Below, piece by piece: positions 9,437-17,505 of a stretch of 42,880 nucleotides of DNA; positions within the stretch are counted from its first letter, which is position 1; every line of letters begins with the position of its first letter. Both the position numbers and the translations under genes were made by a program. Source of the DNA: Fimenecus sp045613585 (GTDB lineage Bacteria; Bacillota; Clostridia; Oscillospirales; Acutalibacteraceae); NCBI GenBank assembly GCA_045613585.1, contig JAZLBG010000076.1, positions 1 through 42,880 on the forward strand, written 5' to 3'. Under the pieces are notes generated by a model. That model worked only from the letters and a program-made list of their open reading frames with translations, was not told where the DNA came from and ran no database searches.

Positions 9437-10327
9437 CTAGATTAATTCATATTTCTTGAGAATAGCCTCAAGTTTTTGAGTTTTTGTATCTTCCATTTCA
9501 CAGAGTGGCATACGGAGTGGACCAACATCGAATCCCATCATTCTCATAGCAACTTTTACAGGAATTGGATTAACATCCATAAACATTGCATTAATAAGGT
9601 CAAGATATTTAAGCTGAAGTTCAGCGCTTTCCTTAACTTTACCCTCAAGATAAAGTGCAGGAATATCGTGTGCAAGTTTAGGACAGATGTTTGAAAGAAC
9701 AGAAATAACACCTTTACCACCAAGTGACATAAGTGGAACTATCTGGTCATCGTTACCTGAATAAACGTCAAGTTTATCACCACAAAGAGAGATAGTTTCA
9801 GCAATCTGTGAAATGTTTCCGCTTGCTTCTTTTGTAGCAATAATATTCTTATGCTCACAAAGTTCAGCATATGTTGATGGAAGAACATTTACACCTGTTC
9901 TACTTGGAACATTATAAATAATAATTGGTTTTGATGTGTTATCCGCAATTGCCTGATAATGCTTTACAAGACCACGCTGTGAGCATTTATTGTAGTAAGG
10001 TGTAACAACAAGCATTGCATCTGCTCCTGCTTTTTCAGCGTCGTTAGAAAGCTCAATAGCATATGCTGTTTCGTTACTACCAGTACCGGCAATAACGGGA
10101 ATTCTGTGATTTACAACATCACAAGTGAATTTAATTACATCTGAATGTTCTTTTGGTGTAAGAGTTGCACTTTCACCAGTTGTACCACAGATAACAATAG
10201 AATCTGTACCATTTGCAATATGATATTCAAGAAGATTTTCAAGTGATTTGTAGTTAACACTTAAATCTTCATTAAATGGTGTTACAATTGCAACACCACA
10301 ACCTGTAAAAATAGGATTGTTGCTCAT
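9437..10327 (-). CDS. dapA: 4-hydroxy-tetrahydrodipicolinate synthase
   Basis: A 296-residue TIM-barrel aldolase that condenses pyruvate with aspartate semialdehyde. Visible motifs are GTTGES near the N-terminus, the catalytic tyrosine in IIYNVPSRTGVN and the Schiff-base lysine in IIATKEASGN. The start at 10327 is chosen for AAGGAG about 8 bases upstream; a longer frame to 10375 would overlap asd. The gene sits 23 bases after asd, whose product is its substrate. Length is normal. Confidence 0.96.
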   Translation of the reverse strand: MSNNPIFTGCGVAIVTPFNEDLSVNYKSLENLLEYHIANGTDSIVICGTTGESATLTPKEHSDVIKFTCDVVNHRIPVIAGTGSNETAYAIELSNDAEKAGADAMLVVTPYYNKCSQRGLVKHYQAIADNTSKPIIIYNVPSRTGVNVLPSTYAELCEHKNIIATKEASGNISQIAETISLCGDKLDVYSGNDDQIVPLMSLGGKGVISVLSNICPKLAHDIPALYLEGKVKESAELQLKYLDLINAMFMDVNPIPVKVAMRMMGFDVGPLRMPLCEMEDTKTQKLEAILKKYELI

Positions 10328-10350
10328 AATAAAATTCTCCTTAATTGGAA

Positions 10351-11430
10351 TTAGTCCATATAACCTTCTGCACAAAGAAGTTCAGCCATAAGAACTGCAC
10401 CGCCAGCTGCACCACGAAGAGTGTTGTGTGAAAGACATACAAATTTGTAGTCATACTGTGTGTCTTCACGAAGACGGCCAATAGAAATAGCCATACCGCC
10501 CTCAAGGTCACGATTAAGCTTTGTCTGTGGCATACTATCTTCTTCAAAATAGTTAAGGAACTGCTTTGCAGCATGTGGAAGTTCTAATTCCTGTGCACGA
10601 CCTGCAAAGTCTTTCCATATATTTAATATTTCTTCTTTACTTGGTTTATTCTCAAATCTTACGAAAACTGCACCCATATGACCATTTGAAACAGGAACAC
10701 GAATGCACTGTGCTGTGAAATTAGGTGAATCAGCATCAACGATAACATCACCTTCAACCTTACCCCAAATCTTGAGAGGTTCTTTTTCACTCTTTTCTTC
10801 TTCGCCACCAATGTAAGGAATAACATTGTCAATCATTTCTGGCCATGTATCGAATGTTTTGCCTGCGCCTGAAATTGCCTGATATGTGCAAACAAGAACA
10901 ACTTTAATACCAAACTTTGAAAGAGGGTAGAGGGCAGGAACATAACTCTGAAGTGAGCAGTTTGATTTAACTGCAATAAAACCACGTTTTGTGCCAAGTC
11001 TCTTTCTCTGAGCAGGAATAATTGTTGCATGGTCTGCATTAAGTTCAGGAACGATCATTGGAACATCAGGAGTATGTCTGTGAGCGCTGTTGTTTGAAAT
11101 AACAGGGCATTCTGCTTTTGCATATGCTTCTTCAAGAGCCTTGATTTCATCTTTCTTCATATCAACTGCGCAGAATACAAAGTCAACCTGTGATGCGATT
11201 TTTTCAATATCTGCAGTTGCGTCCATAACAACAATATCTTTCATAGCTTCAGGAATTTCTACATCCATACACCATTTAGCACCAACAGCATCAGTATATT
11301 TTTTACCTGCTGAACGTGGACTTGCTGCTAATACCTTAACATCAAACCAAGGATGATTGTCTAAAAGAGTCATAAAACGCTGACCAACCATACCAGTTGC
11401 ACCAATTACACCAACATTATACTTTTTCAC
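10351..11430 (-). CDS. asd: Aspartate-semialdehyde dehydrogenase (archaeal/fungal-like type)
   Basis: A 359-residue enzyme reducing aspartyl phosphate to aspartate semialdehyde. The NADP-binding start is VGVIGATGMVGQRF; the active-site cysteine lies in VKSNCSLQS and the catalytic histidine region is VSNGHMGAVFVRFE. The length and SNCSLQS context fit the archaeal/fungal-like branch better than the shorter typical bacterial enzyme; that assignment is from memory of the families. The start codon is GTG at 11430, with GGAGG 9 bases upstream. First gene of the lysine operon, directly behind the riboswitch and terminator. Confidence 0.93.
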   Translation of the reverse strand: MKKYNVGVIGATGMVGQRFMTLLDNHPWFDVKVLAASPRSAGKKYTDAVGAKWCMDVEIPEAMKDIVVMDATADIEKIASQVDFVFCAVDMKKDEIKALEEAYAKAECPVISNNSAHRHTPDVPMIVPELNADHATIIPAQRKRLGTKRGFIAVKSNCSLQSYVPALYPLSKFGIKVVLVCTYQAISGAGKTFDTWPEMIDNVIPYIGGEEEKSEKEPLKIWGKVEGDVIVDADSPNFTAQCIRVPVSNGHMGAVFVRFENKPSKEEILNIWKDFAGRAQELELPHAAKQFLNYFEEDSMPQTKLNRDLEGGMAISIGRLREDTQYDYKFVCLSHNTLRGAAGGAVLMAELLCAEGYMD

Positions 11431-11472
11431 TTGAAATTACCTCCAAAAAATGATAATATATCTCTTGTTATA

Positions 11473-11504
11473 AAAAATCAGTAATGATTATGTCACCATT
11501 ACTG
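11473..11504 (-). terminator. Riboswitch-controlled intrinsic terminator
   Basis: Read on the minus strand, CAGTAATG and CATTACTG form an 8-bp stem (11497-11504 with 11479-11486) with a 10-base loop, followed by ATTTTTTAT. It lies between the lysine aptamer and asd, as expected for attenuation. A second hairpin, GTATTATG/CATAATAC (about 11519-11540), lies between aptamer and terminator and may take part in the switch. Confidence 0.8.
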
Positions 11505-11540
11505 AATAAAAATACATAGGTATTATGGTTTTCATAATAC

Positions 11541-11708
11541 GAAAGCACTCCATCAAATAATGATGACAGTTGCATTACTGTTAATAATACAACCAGAAAA
11601 ATGAATTCCCAAGCCCCATTTTCTTCGGCAACAAACCCTTTCACATTTTATCATTAACTCTTGGGAGTTTCAAAAATGCTACTTATTTTTATTGCGCCTC
11701 AATCGCCA
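11541..11708 (-). promoter_or_regulatory. Lysine riboswitch (L box)
   Basis: Read on the minus strand, the conserved L-box blocks appear in the right order: GAGGCGCA, AGTA, GCCGAAG, CTGG, ACTGTCA and GGAGTGC. The same series is known from the Bacillus subtilis lysC leader. In this family lysine binding favours the terminator and shuts off the operon. The downstream genes are all lysine-pathway genes, which agrees. The exact P1 pairing was not resolved by eye. Confidence 0.88.
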
Positions 11709-11712
11709 TAAT

Positions 11713-11741
11713 ATAATACCACTTTAAAGTGGTTGTGTCAA
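11713..11741 (-). promoter_or_regulatory. Promoter of the lysine operon with a palindrome in its spacer
   Basis: On the minus strand, -35 TTGACA (11736-11741) and -10 TATTAT (11713-11718) have a 17-base spacer. Almost the whole spacer is the perfect 16-bp palindrome ACCACTTTAAAGTGGT (11718-11733), a possible operator. Transcription would begin a few bases before the aptamer. Confidence 0.75.
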
Positions 11742-11780
11742 ACATTTTTATCAATTTCTATATATTTACGGAGAAATATA

Positions 11781-12809
11781 ATGAAAAAATCTGATTTTTA
11801 CTACGATTTGCCCAAAGAATTAATCGCTCAAACACCTGTAGAGCCTCGTGACCACTCAAGAATGATGGTTTTAACACGTGATACCAATGAAATAGAGCAT
11901 AAACATTTCTACGATTTTATTGATTATCTTAACCCAGGTGACTGTTTGATTTTAAATAATACAAGAGTTTTACCTGCTCGTATGTATGGTGTAAAAATAG
12001 ATACAGGAGCAATTGTTGAATTCTTACTACTTAATAACCTTGGAAATGACAGATGGGAAACAATTACAGGACCAGGTAAAAAAGCTAAGGTTGATGCGGA
12101 ATTTTCCTTTGGAAACGGAATACTAAATTGCAAGATTGAAGAAGTATTAGAAAATGGCAATAGAATTGCAAAATTCAGTTATAATGCTTCTAATATATAT
12201 GAAGTGTTGGATAAAGTCGGAGAAATGCCTTTACCACATTATATTACAGAAAAATTAGAAGATAAAGAGCGATATCAAACAGTTTATTCAAAAGAATTAG
12301 GCTCTGCGGCTGCCCCAACAGCCGGACTTCATTTTACCGATGAAATAATGGAAAAAATTCAAGAGAAAGGCATTAAAATCGGATATGTAACTTTGCATGT
12401 AGGAATCGGTACATTCAGACCTGTTAAAGCAGAAAATATTGAAGACCACGAGATGCATTCTGAACATTATCAGATACCTAAAGAGACAGCCGATTTAATT
12501 AATAATACTAAGAAAAACGGTGGTAGAGTTGTTGCAGTTGGAACAACATGCTGCAGAACTCTTGAAAGTGTTATGCAAAGTCAGGGCGAAATGAAACAGT
12601 TTGACGATTGGACAAGCATTTTTATTTATCCTGGTTATCAATTCAAATGCATTGATGCGCTTTTAACCAATTTTCACTTGCCTGAAAGCACACTTATAAT
12701 GTTGGTTTCAGCATTGTATAACAGAGAAAACATTTTAGATGCTTACAATACTGCAGTTAAAGAAAAATACAGATTTTTCAGTTTTGGTGACTGTATGTTT
12801 ATCAATTAA
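11781..12809 (+). CDS. queA: S-adenosylmethionine:tRNA ribosyltransferase-isomerase
   Basis: A 342-residue enzyme that moves the ribosyl part of SAM to preQ1 in tRNA, making epoxyqueuosine. Typical motifs are FYYDLPKELIAQTP at the start, ARMYGVK, GPGKKAK, the GSAAAPTAGLHFT block and LTNFHLPEST near the end. The ATG at 11781 is preceded by ACGGAG; the longer frame from 11733 begins inside the divergent promoter region. The stop is 9 bases before tgt, the enzyme acting earlier in the same pathway. Length and motifs are complete. Confidence 0.96.
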   Translation: MKKSDFYYDLPKELIAQTPVEPRDHSRMMVLTRDTNEIEHKHFYDFIDYLNPGDCLILNNTRVLPARMYGVKIDTGAIVEFLLLNNLGNDRWETITGPGKKAKVDAEFSFGNGILNCKIEEVLENGNRIAKFSYNASNIYEVLDKVGEMPLPHYITEKLEDKERYQTVYSKELGSAAAPTAGLHFTDEIMEKIQEKGIKIGYVTLHVGIGTFRPVKAENIEDHEMHSEHYQIPKETADLINNTKKNGGRVVAVGTTCCRTLESVMQSQGEMKQFDDWTSIFIYPGYQFKCIDALLTNFHLPESTLIMLVSALYNRENILDAYNTAVKEKYRFFSFGDCMFIN

Positions 12810-12818
12810 GGAGATTAT

Positions 12819-13949
12819 ATGTACAAACTTATTAAGAAAAACGGAAACGCAAGACGTGGTGAATTTCATACAGTTCATGGTGTTGTTCAAACTCCAGCTT
12901 TTATGAACGTAGCAACACAAGGTGCAATCAAAGGTGGCGTTTCTGCTTACGATTTAAAGGATATTAACTGTCAGGTACAGTTATGTAACACATATCATTT
13001 GCATTTAAGGCCAACCGACACTCTCGTAAAAGAAATGGGTGGTCTTCACAATTTCACTGGTTGGGATGGCCCAATTCTTACAGATAGTGGTGGATTTCAA
13101 GTATTTTCACTTTCTTCATTAAGAAAAATTAAAGAAGAAGGCGTGTATTTCTCTTCACATATTGATGGTCATAAAATCTTTATGGGACCTGAAGAAAGTA
13201 TGCAAATTCAATCAAACCTTGGTTCAACAATTGCAATGGCATTTGATGAATGTGTTGAAAATCCTGCTAAATATGAATATTCAAAACAGTCATGTGAAAG
13301 AACAACAAGATGGCTTATTCGTTGTAAAGCAGAAATGGAAAGACTTAACTCATTGCCTGATACAATCAACAAAAAGCAGATGCTTTTTGGCATTAATCAA
13401 GGTTGTACATTTGATGATTTGAGAGTTGAACATATGAAAGAAATTGCAAAGCTTGATTTAGATGGTTATGCAATTGGTGGTCTTGCTGTTGGTGAACCAA
13501 AGGAAGATATGTATCGTATAATCTCTGCAGTTGAACCACATATGCCTGTTGATAAAATTAGATATTTAATGGGTGTTGGTACACCTGGCAATATTCTTGA
13601 AGCAGTAAGAAGGGGAGTTGATATTTTCGACTGTGTTATGCCAAGCAGAAATGCTCGTCACGGTCATCTTTTTACTGATGCAGGTATTATTAATATTAAT
13701 AATAAGAAATATGAAAAAGATGATTTACCAATTGACCCTGAATGTAATTGCCCAACATGTCAAAAACATTCAAGAGCTTATATCAGACATTTATTCAAAG
13801 CTCAGGAAATGTTGGCAATGAGACTTTGTGTAATGCATAATCTTTATTTTTACAATAATCTTATGACACGAATTCGTGAAGCACTTGATAATGATACATT
13901 TGAAGAGTTTTATAATAAATATGTTGATAGATTAGACACTAGAATTTAA
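12819..13949 (+). CDS. tgt: tRNA-guanine transglycosylase
   Basis: A 376-residue enzyme that exchanges the wobble guanine of GUN-anticodon tRNAs for preQ1. The catalytic aspartate is in ILTDSGGFQVFSL, the second active-site region is DCVMPSRNARHG, and the zinc site is CNCPTC with a downstream histidine in YIRHLF. AAGGAG lies just upstream. It forms an operon with queA. Length is normal for the bacterial enzyme. Confidence 0.97.
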   Translation: MYKLIKKNGNARRGEFHTVHGVVQTPAFMNVATQGAIKGGVSAYDLKDINCQVQLCNTYHLHLRPTDTLVKEMGGLHNFTGWDGPILTDSGGFQVFSLSSLRKIKEEGVYFSSHIDGHKIFMGPEESMQIQSNLGSTIAMAFDECVENPAKYEYSKQSCERTTRWLIRCKAEMERLNSLPDTINKKQMLFGINQGCTFDDLRVEHMKEIAKLDLDGYAIGGLAVGEPKEDMYRIISAVEPHMPVDKIRYLMGVGTPGNILEAVRRGVDIFDCVMPSRNARHGHLFTDAGIININNKKYEKDDLPIDPECNCPTCQKHSRAYIRHLFKAQEMLAMRLCVMHNLYFYNNLMTRIREALDNDTFEEFYNKYVDRLDTRI

Positions 13950-13973
13950 TTCAAATTTAATTTTTAAAATTAC

Positions 13974-14002
13974 TTGCAAAATATATTTTTTTTATGTATA
14001 AT
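13974..14002 (+). promoter_or_regulatory. Promoter of yajC
   Basis: TTGCAA (13974-13979) and TATAAT (13997-14002) have a 17-base spacer, upstream of yajC with GGAGG at 14032-14036. Confidence 0.6.
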
Positions 14003-14044
14003 GTCAAAGTTAACATTTAATTCATTATTTGGAGGATATTTGAA

Positions 14045-14455
14045 ATGACAAACTTTTTAACATTTGCTATGATGAGTGGCGCTGCCGCTGAAGGTACAGA
14101 ACAAGGCGGTTCATTCTCAATGATTATTATGATGGCTGTACTTTTTGGTGCAATGTATTTCTTTACTATTAGACCACAGAAAAAACAGCAAAAAATGGAA
14201 CAAGAACTTCGAGAGAATACACAAATTGGTGACGAGATTACAACAATCGGTGGCATTTGTGGTAGAGTTGTAGCTGTTAAAGATGACACAATTGTTCTTG
14301 AAACTGGTTCAGATAGAGTTAAAATCAAATTCAAGAAATATGCTATTCAGACAAACCACACAGCTAACGAAAAGATTCAAGCTGAACGTGAAACTGCAAA
14401 AGCTGCTATGCAAGAAAAGAAAGAAAAGAAATCTAAAAAGAACAACGAAGAATAA
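14045..14455 (+). CDS. yajC: Preprotein translocase accessory subunit YajC
   Basis: A 136-residue single-span membrane protein that associates with SecDF-type translocase. A short N-terminal segment is followed by the membrane span MIIMMAVLFGAMYFFTIRP, then the conserved RPQKKQQK turn and a beta-rich cytosolic part with GDEITTIGGICGRV. The C-terminus is an extended lysine/glutamate-rich tail. The gene order tgt-yajC is common in bacteria. The call is supported by family pattern and context. Confidence 0.92.
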   Translation: MTNFLTFAMMSGAAAEGTEQGGSFSMIIMMAVLFGAMYFFTIRPQKKQQKMEQELRENTQIGDEITTIGGICGRVVAVKDDTIVLETGSDRVKIKFKKYAIQTNHTANEKIQAERETAKAAMQEKKEKKSKKNNEE

Positions 14456-14474
14456 TAATTCATAAAAATATTTT

Positions 14475-14511
14475 ATCCCTCATATTCTTTATTGAATGTG
14501 AGGGATTTTTC
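14475..14511 (+). terminator. Terminator hairpin after yajC that also contains the next gene's ribosome site
   Basis: ATCCCTCATATTC (14475-14487) pairs with GAATGTGAGGGAT (14494-14506), with one non-Watson-Crick position, followed by TTTTT. The GAGGG in the descending arm (14500-14504) is the only Shine-Dalgarno-like site before the ATG at 14513. Confidence 0.75.
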
Positions 14512-14512
14512 T

Positions 14513-14926
14513 ATGCGTAAAAAAATTGCTAAAAGAAAAAAAGAACAATCAATATCAACCAAAAACATTATAGGAATTCTGTTATCCAGTGGTATAGGGT
14601 TTATATTTATAATTTTATTAACATTAGTTGCCTCTATAATTTTAACAAAAACATTATCAATAACAAATTTAACGGCAATTTATTTTATGGTTTCTATTGC
14701 ATTTGGTGCTTTAATCACAGGTTTTCTTGCATCAAAAAAATGTGAATTTAAAGGATTGGTTTCTGGTATTGTAGCATCACTTCCACTAATTCTATTTACC
14801 ACAGTTATAATGTTGATTTTTTCTCATGGCAGGCTAATCGCTGAAATAATAATATTATATTTAGGAATTATAATGTTATCTGCAATAGGAGGAATAATTA
14901 GTGCAAACACAAAGCATAGAAAATAA
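14513..14926 (+). CDS. TIGR04086-like four-span membrane protein
   Basis: A 137-residue protein with a basic N-terminus and four hydrophobic segments (about residues 20-45, 52-73, 84-104 and 109-131 of the product). The pattern, with GALITGFLASKKCEFKGLVSG in two joined motifs, matches the uncharacterised TIGR04086 membrane family found after yajC in Clostridia; that match is from memory. I chose the ATG at 14513 because GAGGG lies 9 bases upstream; the in-frame TTG at 14492 lies within the hairpin loop. Function is unknown. Confidence 0.7.
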   Translation: MRKKIAKRKKEQSISTKNIIGILLSSGIGFIFIILLTLVASIILTKTLSITNLTAIYFMVSIAFGALITGFLASKKCEFKGLVSGIVASLPLILFTTVIMLIFSHGRLIAEIIILYLGIIMLSAIGGIISANTKHRK

Positions 14927-14944
14927 TTATAAAGGAATTTAATT

Positions 14945-15604
14945 ATGATAAATTTAATAAAACTAAGAAAACAAAACAGAATTAGAACAAAAAATATTTT
15001 ATATAATGGTAGAAAAAACACGATTCTTAAAAATTTTACGAGAGAAAAATATAAACTTATATTGTTATTAATATCTATTCTTGGAATACTTCTAGGTGCT
15101 ATATGTTATAAAATAACTGATAATAGCCAATTAGCACAAATTATTTCTGAAAAATTTTTAACTATTAATAGCGGCGATTTTAAATTAATTTTTTTCTGTT
15201 TATTTAAGGTGGATTTAGTATGTTTTTTAATTAGTTTTTTTATAGGAACAAGTTTTATTGGTTCTGTATTATCATTTATTCCGCCAGTAGTTAAATGTTT
15301 ATATATAGGTTATTTAGGTGGATATTTGTATAATGTGTTTGAACTTAAAGGCGTTTTATTCTGTTTATTATTGTTGTATCCTTGTTTTGCGATAACAACA
15401 ACATCTTTAATTTTTGCATCTAATGAAAATGTATATATGAGTAAATATATTTATAATTGTTTGAATGGAAAAAGTACAAATGATAATATATCAATAAGAT
15501 TGTATTTATTAAGATATATTCTTTTAACAACAATAACAATTACAGGCATTGTCGTTGCATCGTTTTTAATTTCATTTATAGGTCCTAAAATAAATATTAT
15601 GTAA
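14945..15604 (+). CDS. SpoIIM-like membrane protein
   Basis: A 219-residue integral membrane protein with about five hydrophobic segments. The glycine-rich YIGYLGGYLYNVF region and overall span pattern resemble stage II sporulation protein M. In Bacillus, SpoIIM is part of the DMP peptidoglycan-degrading complex during engulfment and its gene lies near xerD; here xerD is the next gene, convergent, which supports the call. AAGGA lies before the ATG. Sequence similarity is loose, so a related DUF95-family protein is possible. Confidence 0.6.
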   Translation: MINLIKLRKQNRIRTKNILYNGRKNTILKNFTREKYKLILLLISILGILLGAICYKITDNSQLAQIISEKFLTINSGDFKLIFFCLFKVDLVCFLISFFIGTSFIGSVLSFIPPVVKCLYIGYLGGYLYNVFELKGVLFCLLLLYPCFAITTTSLIFASNENVYMSKYIYNCLNGKSTNDNISIRLYLLRYILLTTITITGIVVASFLISFIGPKINIM

Positions 15605-15610
15605 AGAAAA

Positions 15611-15645
15611 GAACCAAATCTTTTTAGGATTTGGTTCTCATTTTA
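15611..15645. terminator. Bidirectional terminator between the spoIIM-like gene and xerD
   Basis: GAACCAAATC (15611-15620) pairs perfectly with GATTTGGTTC (15628-15637) around a 7-base loop, with A-rich and T-rich flanks between two convergent genes. Confidence 0.8.
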
Positions 15646-16623
15646 ATTATTATCACTTTTAATATTAGCTAATGGATTTGATTCTGATGCTTTTTTTAGT
15701 TGTTCATCAATAATGTGTGTATAAATCTCAGTAGTACCAAGATTTTCATGACCTAAAATATCTTTTAATACTAACACATCAACATTACCGTGTTGGTACA
15801 TAAGTGTTGCGGCAGTATGTCGTAATTTATGTACTGAATAACCTTCAAGACCACATTTTTCAAGATAAGAATACACAATATGCTGAATAGTTTTAGGACT
15901 AATTCGTTTATTTCTATTGCTTAAAAATAATGCGTTTCTATCTGCGGCCGCAACGCCATCAACAGGTCTTACTGCCATATAGTGAGCATAAGCGTCAAGG
16001 CAAGCGCTATTTAAATATATTGTTCGTTCTTTATTACCTTTACCTGTAACTCGTAAAGTGTGGTCGTCACGAATATCATTATAATTTAGGCTTACAAGTT
16101 CCGATAATCGCAAACCACAATTTAAGAAGAATACAAGAATGCAATAGTCGCGTTCTTTGTATTTGCCATCAACGGATTTTAATAGTTTAATACTCTCTTC
16201 AAGTGTCAAATACTTGGGGAGAGATTTTTTTAATCTTGGAGAATCAAGAACTTCCATAGGATTATCAGAAATAATTTGTTTTTGCTTTTCAAGATATTTG
16301 AAGAATGTACGAAGACATGACACTTTTCTTGCTCTTGCTGCTTCTTGATTATCTCTTTCATTTTTACAGTAAGAGAGAAATGCATAAGCATCATTCAATG
16401 TTATGCTTCTTACAAAATCTTCGTTAATATCGAGTATATCAATTTCTTCAAATTCAATAGAAGAGGGGATAAGACCGCGATAATACTTAATAAATTTGAA
16501 GAAAAGACGCAAATCTGATGCGTATTCATCAATTGTTAGCGTGGATTTGTTCTTGATAACATCAAGATAAACCAAAAAATCCCTAATAATTTGAGGTAAA
16601 CCTGTATAATTTATTTTCTTCAT
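15643..16623 (-). CDS. xerD: Site-specific tyrosine recombinase XerC/XerD family
   Basis: A 326-residue tyrosine recombinase. An N-terminal SAM-like DNA-binding domain (residues 1 to about 115) is followed by the catalytic domain. The catalytic residues appear in LNCGLRLSEL (Arg), VTGKGNKERTI (Lys), VHKLRHTAATL (His-x-x-Arg), LGHENLGTTEIYTHI (His and Tyr). XerC/XerD pairs resolve chromosome dimers at dif. XerD is favoured over XerC because of the spoIIM-like neighbour. The integrated filamentous phage begins about 570 bases upstream and has no recombinase of its own, so this enzyme is a likely helper for it. GGGTGAT lies before the start. Confidence 0.85.
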   Translation of the reverse strand: MKKINYTGLPQIIRDFLVYLDVIKNKSTLTIDEYASDLRLFFKFIKYYRGLIPSSIEFEEIDILDINEDFVRSITLNDAYAFLSYCKNERDNQEAARARKVSCLRTFFKYLEKQKQIISDNPMEVLDSPRLKKSLPKYLTLEESIKLLKSVDGKYKERDYCILVFFLNCGLRLSELVSLNYNDIRDDHTLRVTGKGNKERTIYLNSACLDAYAHYMAVRPVDGVAAADRNALFLSNRNKRISPKTIQHIVYSYLEKCGLEGYSVHKLRHTAATLMYQHGNVDVLVLKDILGHENLGTTEIYTHIIDEQLKKASESNPLANIKSDNN

Positions 16624-17188
16624 AATATCACCCGTGAAACTGTTTCACAATATTGCTTTTATATACAAAACTAATCTGTATTATTTTTTATCAAGATTCT
16701 CAAATTTGAGATAACTAATCTAATTTACACATAGCGAGATAGGTAGTTAAGAGTATAATTAATAATTGTTAAAATAACGAAATGTGTATATCTAAAACAT
16801 AGTTATCTATTAATTTAATCAAATTCAGAAAAACAATCAGTTTATATTTTATAACATAATAATACATTAAAATTAATAAAAATTAAAGGAAATTTGCAAA
16901 TTTTTATAAAATAGAATCTAATTGAAATTTTTAAAACGATACATAGTATATTTAGAAAAAAGTTATTGGATTCGATTTTGAAATTTAATAATTAAAATGA
17001 AACGCAACGAAAAACATAAAGTAATTTAATTAAAATTAAAACAAAAAATCAGCTTAACAATATTATTTTCAAAATAACTATAATATAATCCAGAAAGCCA
17101 TAATTTAGCTCATTTTCATAAAAACTTTATAAAACAATTATATTTCCCGTATTTTGTATAATTTTTCTTCCCCTATTTGATACAAAAT
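16624..17188. other. AT-rich non-coding region between xerD and the prophage
   Basis: No gene was found. Just upstream of the xerD ribosome site is the perfect palindrome GTGAAACTGTTTCAC (16634-16648). Near the prophage edge, TTTTGTAT (17152-17159) and ATACAAAA (17180-17187) form an 8-bp inverted repeat. The remainder is very AT-rich sequence. Confidence 0.6.
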
Positions 17189-17233
17189 ATTTATTTTGTA
17201 TAATTATAAATCAACTTTTCAACATTGTCAACA
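17189..17233 (+). repeat. Left attachment repeat (attL candidate), dif-like
   Basis: Identical to 24210-24254 except at 17209 (A versus T). Its first 28 bases can be read as two 11-bp arms, ATTTATTTTGT and ATAAATCAACT, around a 6-bp centre ATAATT; 7 of 11 arm positions obey inverted symmetry, the shape of a XerC/XerD dif site. The remaining part contains TCAAC three times at 8-9-base steps. Confidence 0.75.
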
Positions 17234-17256
17234 CTCTACTCTACTTTTCAACAATG

Positions 17257-17397
17257 TTACACATTAAACATTATTTGAGGAAATTCTTCCTGATGTTTAG
17301 CTGCATAGTTATAACAATCTTCTTTGCATTCCTCAACATGTTCACAATAATTCTTACAAAATTCATTAGTTGAATCATAATAGTTTGGACATTTCAA
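17257..17397 (-). CDS. Small cysteine-rich phage protein
   Basis: A 46-residue protein with five cysteines: CPNYYDSTNEFC, CEHVEEC and KEDCYN show pairs spaced like a small metal-binding or disulfide knot. I chose the TTG start at 17397 because GGAGG lies exactly 9 bases before it; an upstream ATG at 17442 in the same frame has no ribosome site. It overlaps the end of the 42-residue acidic gene by 23 bases in another frame. Last gene of the rep group, 24 bases from the left attachment repeat. Function unknown. Confidence 0.5.
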   Translation of the reverse strand: MKCPNYYDSTNEFCKNYCEHVEECKEDCYNYAAKHQEEFPQIMFNV

Positions 17398-17503
17398 TTT
17401 TTTCAGCCTCCAAAGAATTATAATAATCATCAATCTCATCATCAGACATATAGTCTAGAATACAAAACGAGTCATCAGCTGGAATATAATCAATATCACA
17501 CAC
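17375..17503 (-). CDS. Small acidic phage protein (42 residues)
   Basis: A 42-residue, strongly acidic product starting MCDIDYIPADDSF and including SDDEIDDYYNSLEAEK. The start is GTG at 17503 with AGAGGTGG about 7 bases upstream. The stop of the 74-residue gene lies only 2 bases before it, so the genes are packed as in other filamentous phages. An acidic fold of this size could be a DNA mimic or a replication modulator, but that is speculation. I do not recognise a family. Confidence 0.5.
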   Translation of the reverse strand: MCDIDYIPADDSFCILDYMSDDEIDDYYNSLEAEKIEMSKLL

Positions 17504-17505
17504 AA

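Noticed and set aside
11712..11766. A clear queA promoter
   Set aside because: TATAAT at 11712-11717 has no -35 at the right distance (TTGCGC is 14 bases away), and TTGTGT at 11733-11738 lacks a good -10, so no call is made.
15643..16623. XerD as the phage's own integrase
   Set aside because: It is outside the repeats, convergent with a spoIIM-like gene as a housekeeping neighbour, and looks like the host chromosome-resolution enzyme.
16624..17188. Small genes in the AT-rich gap
   Set aside because: Only short frames without ribosome sites were noticed.
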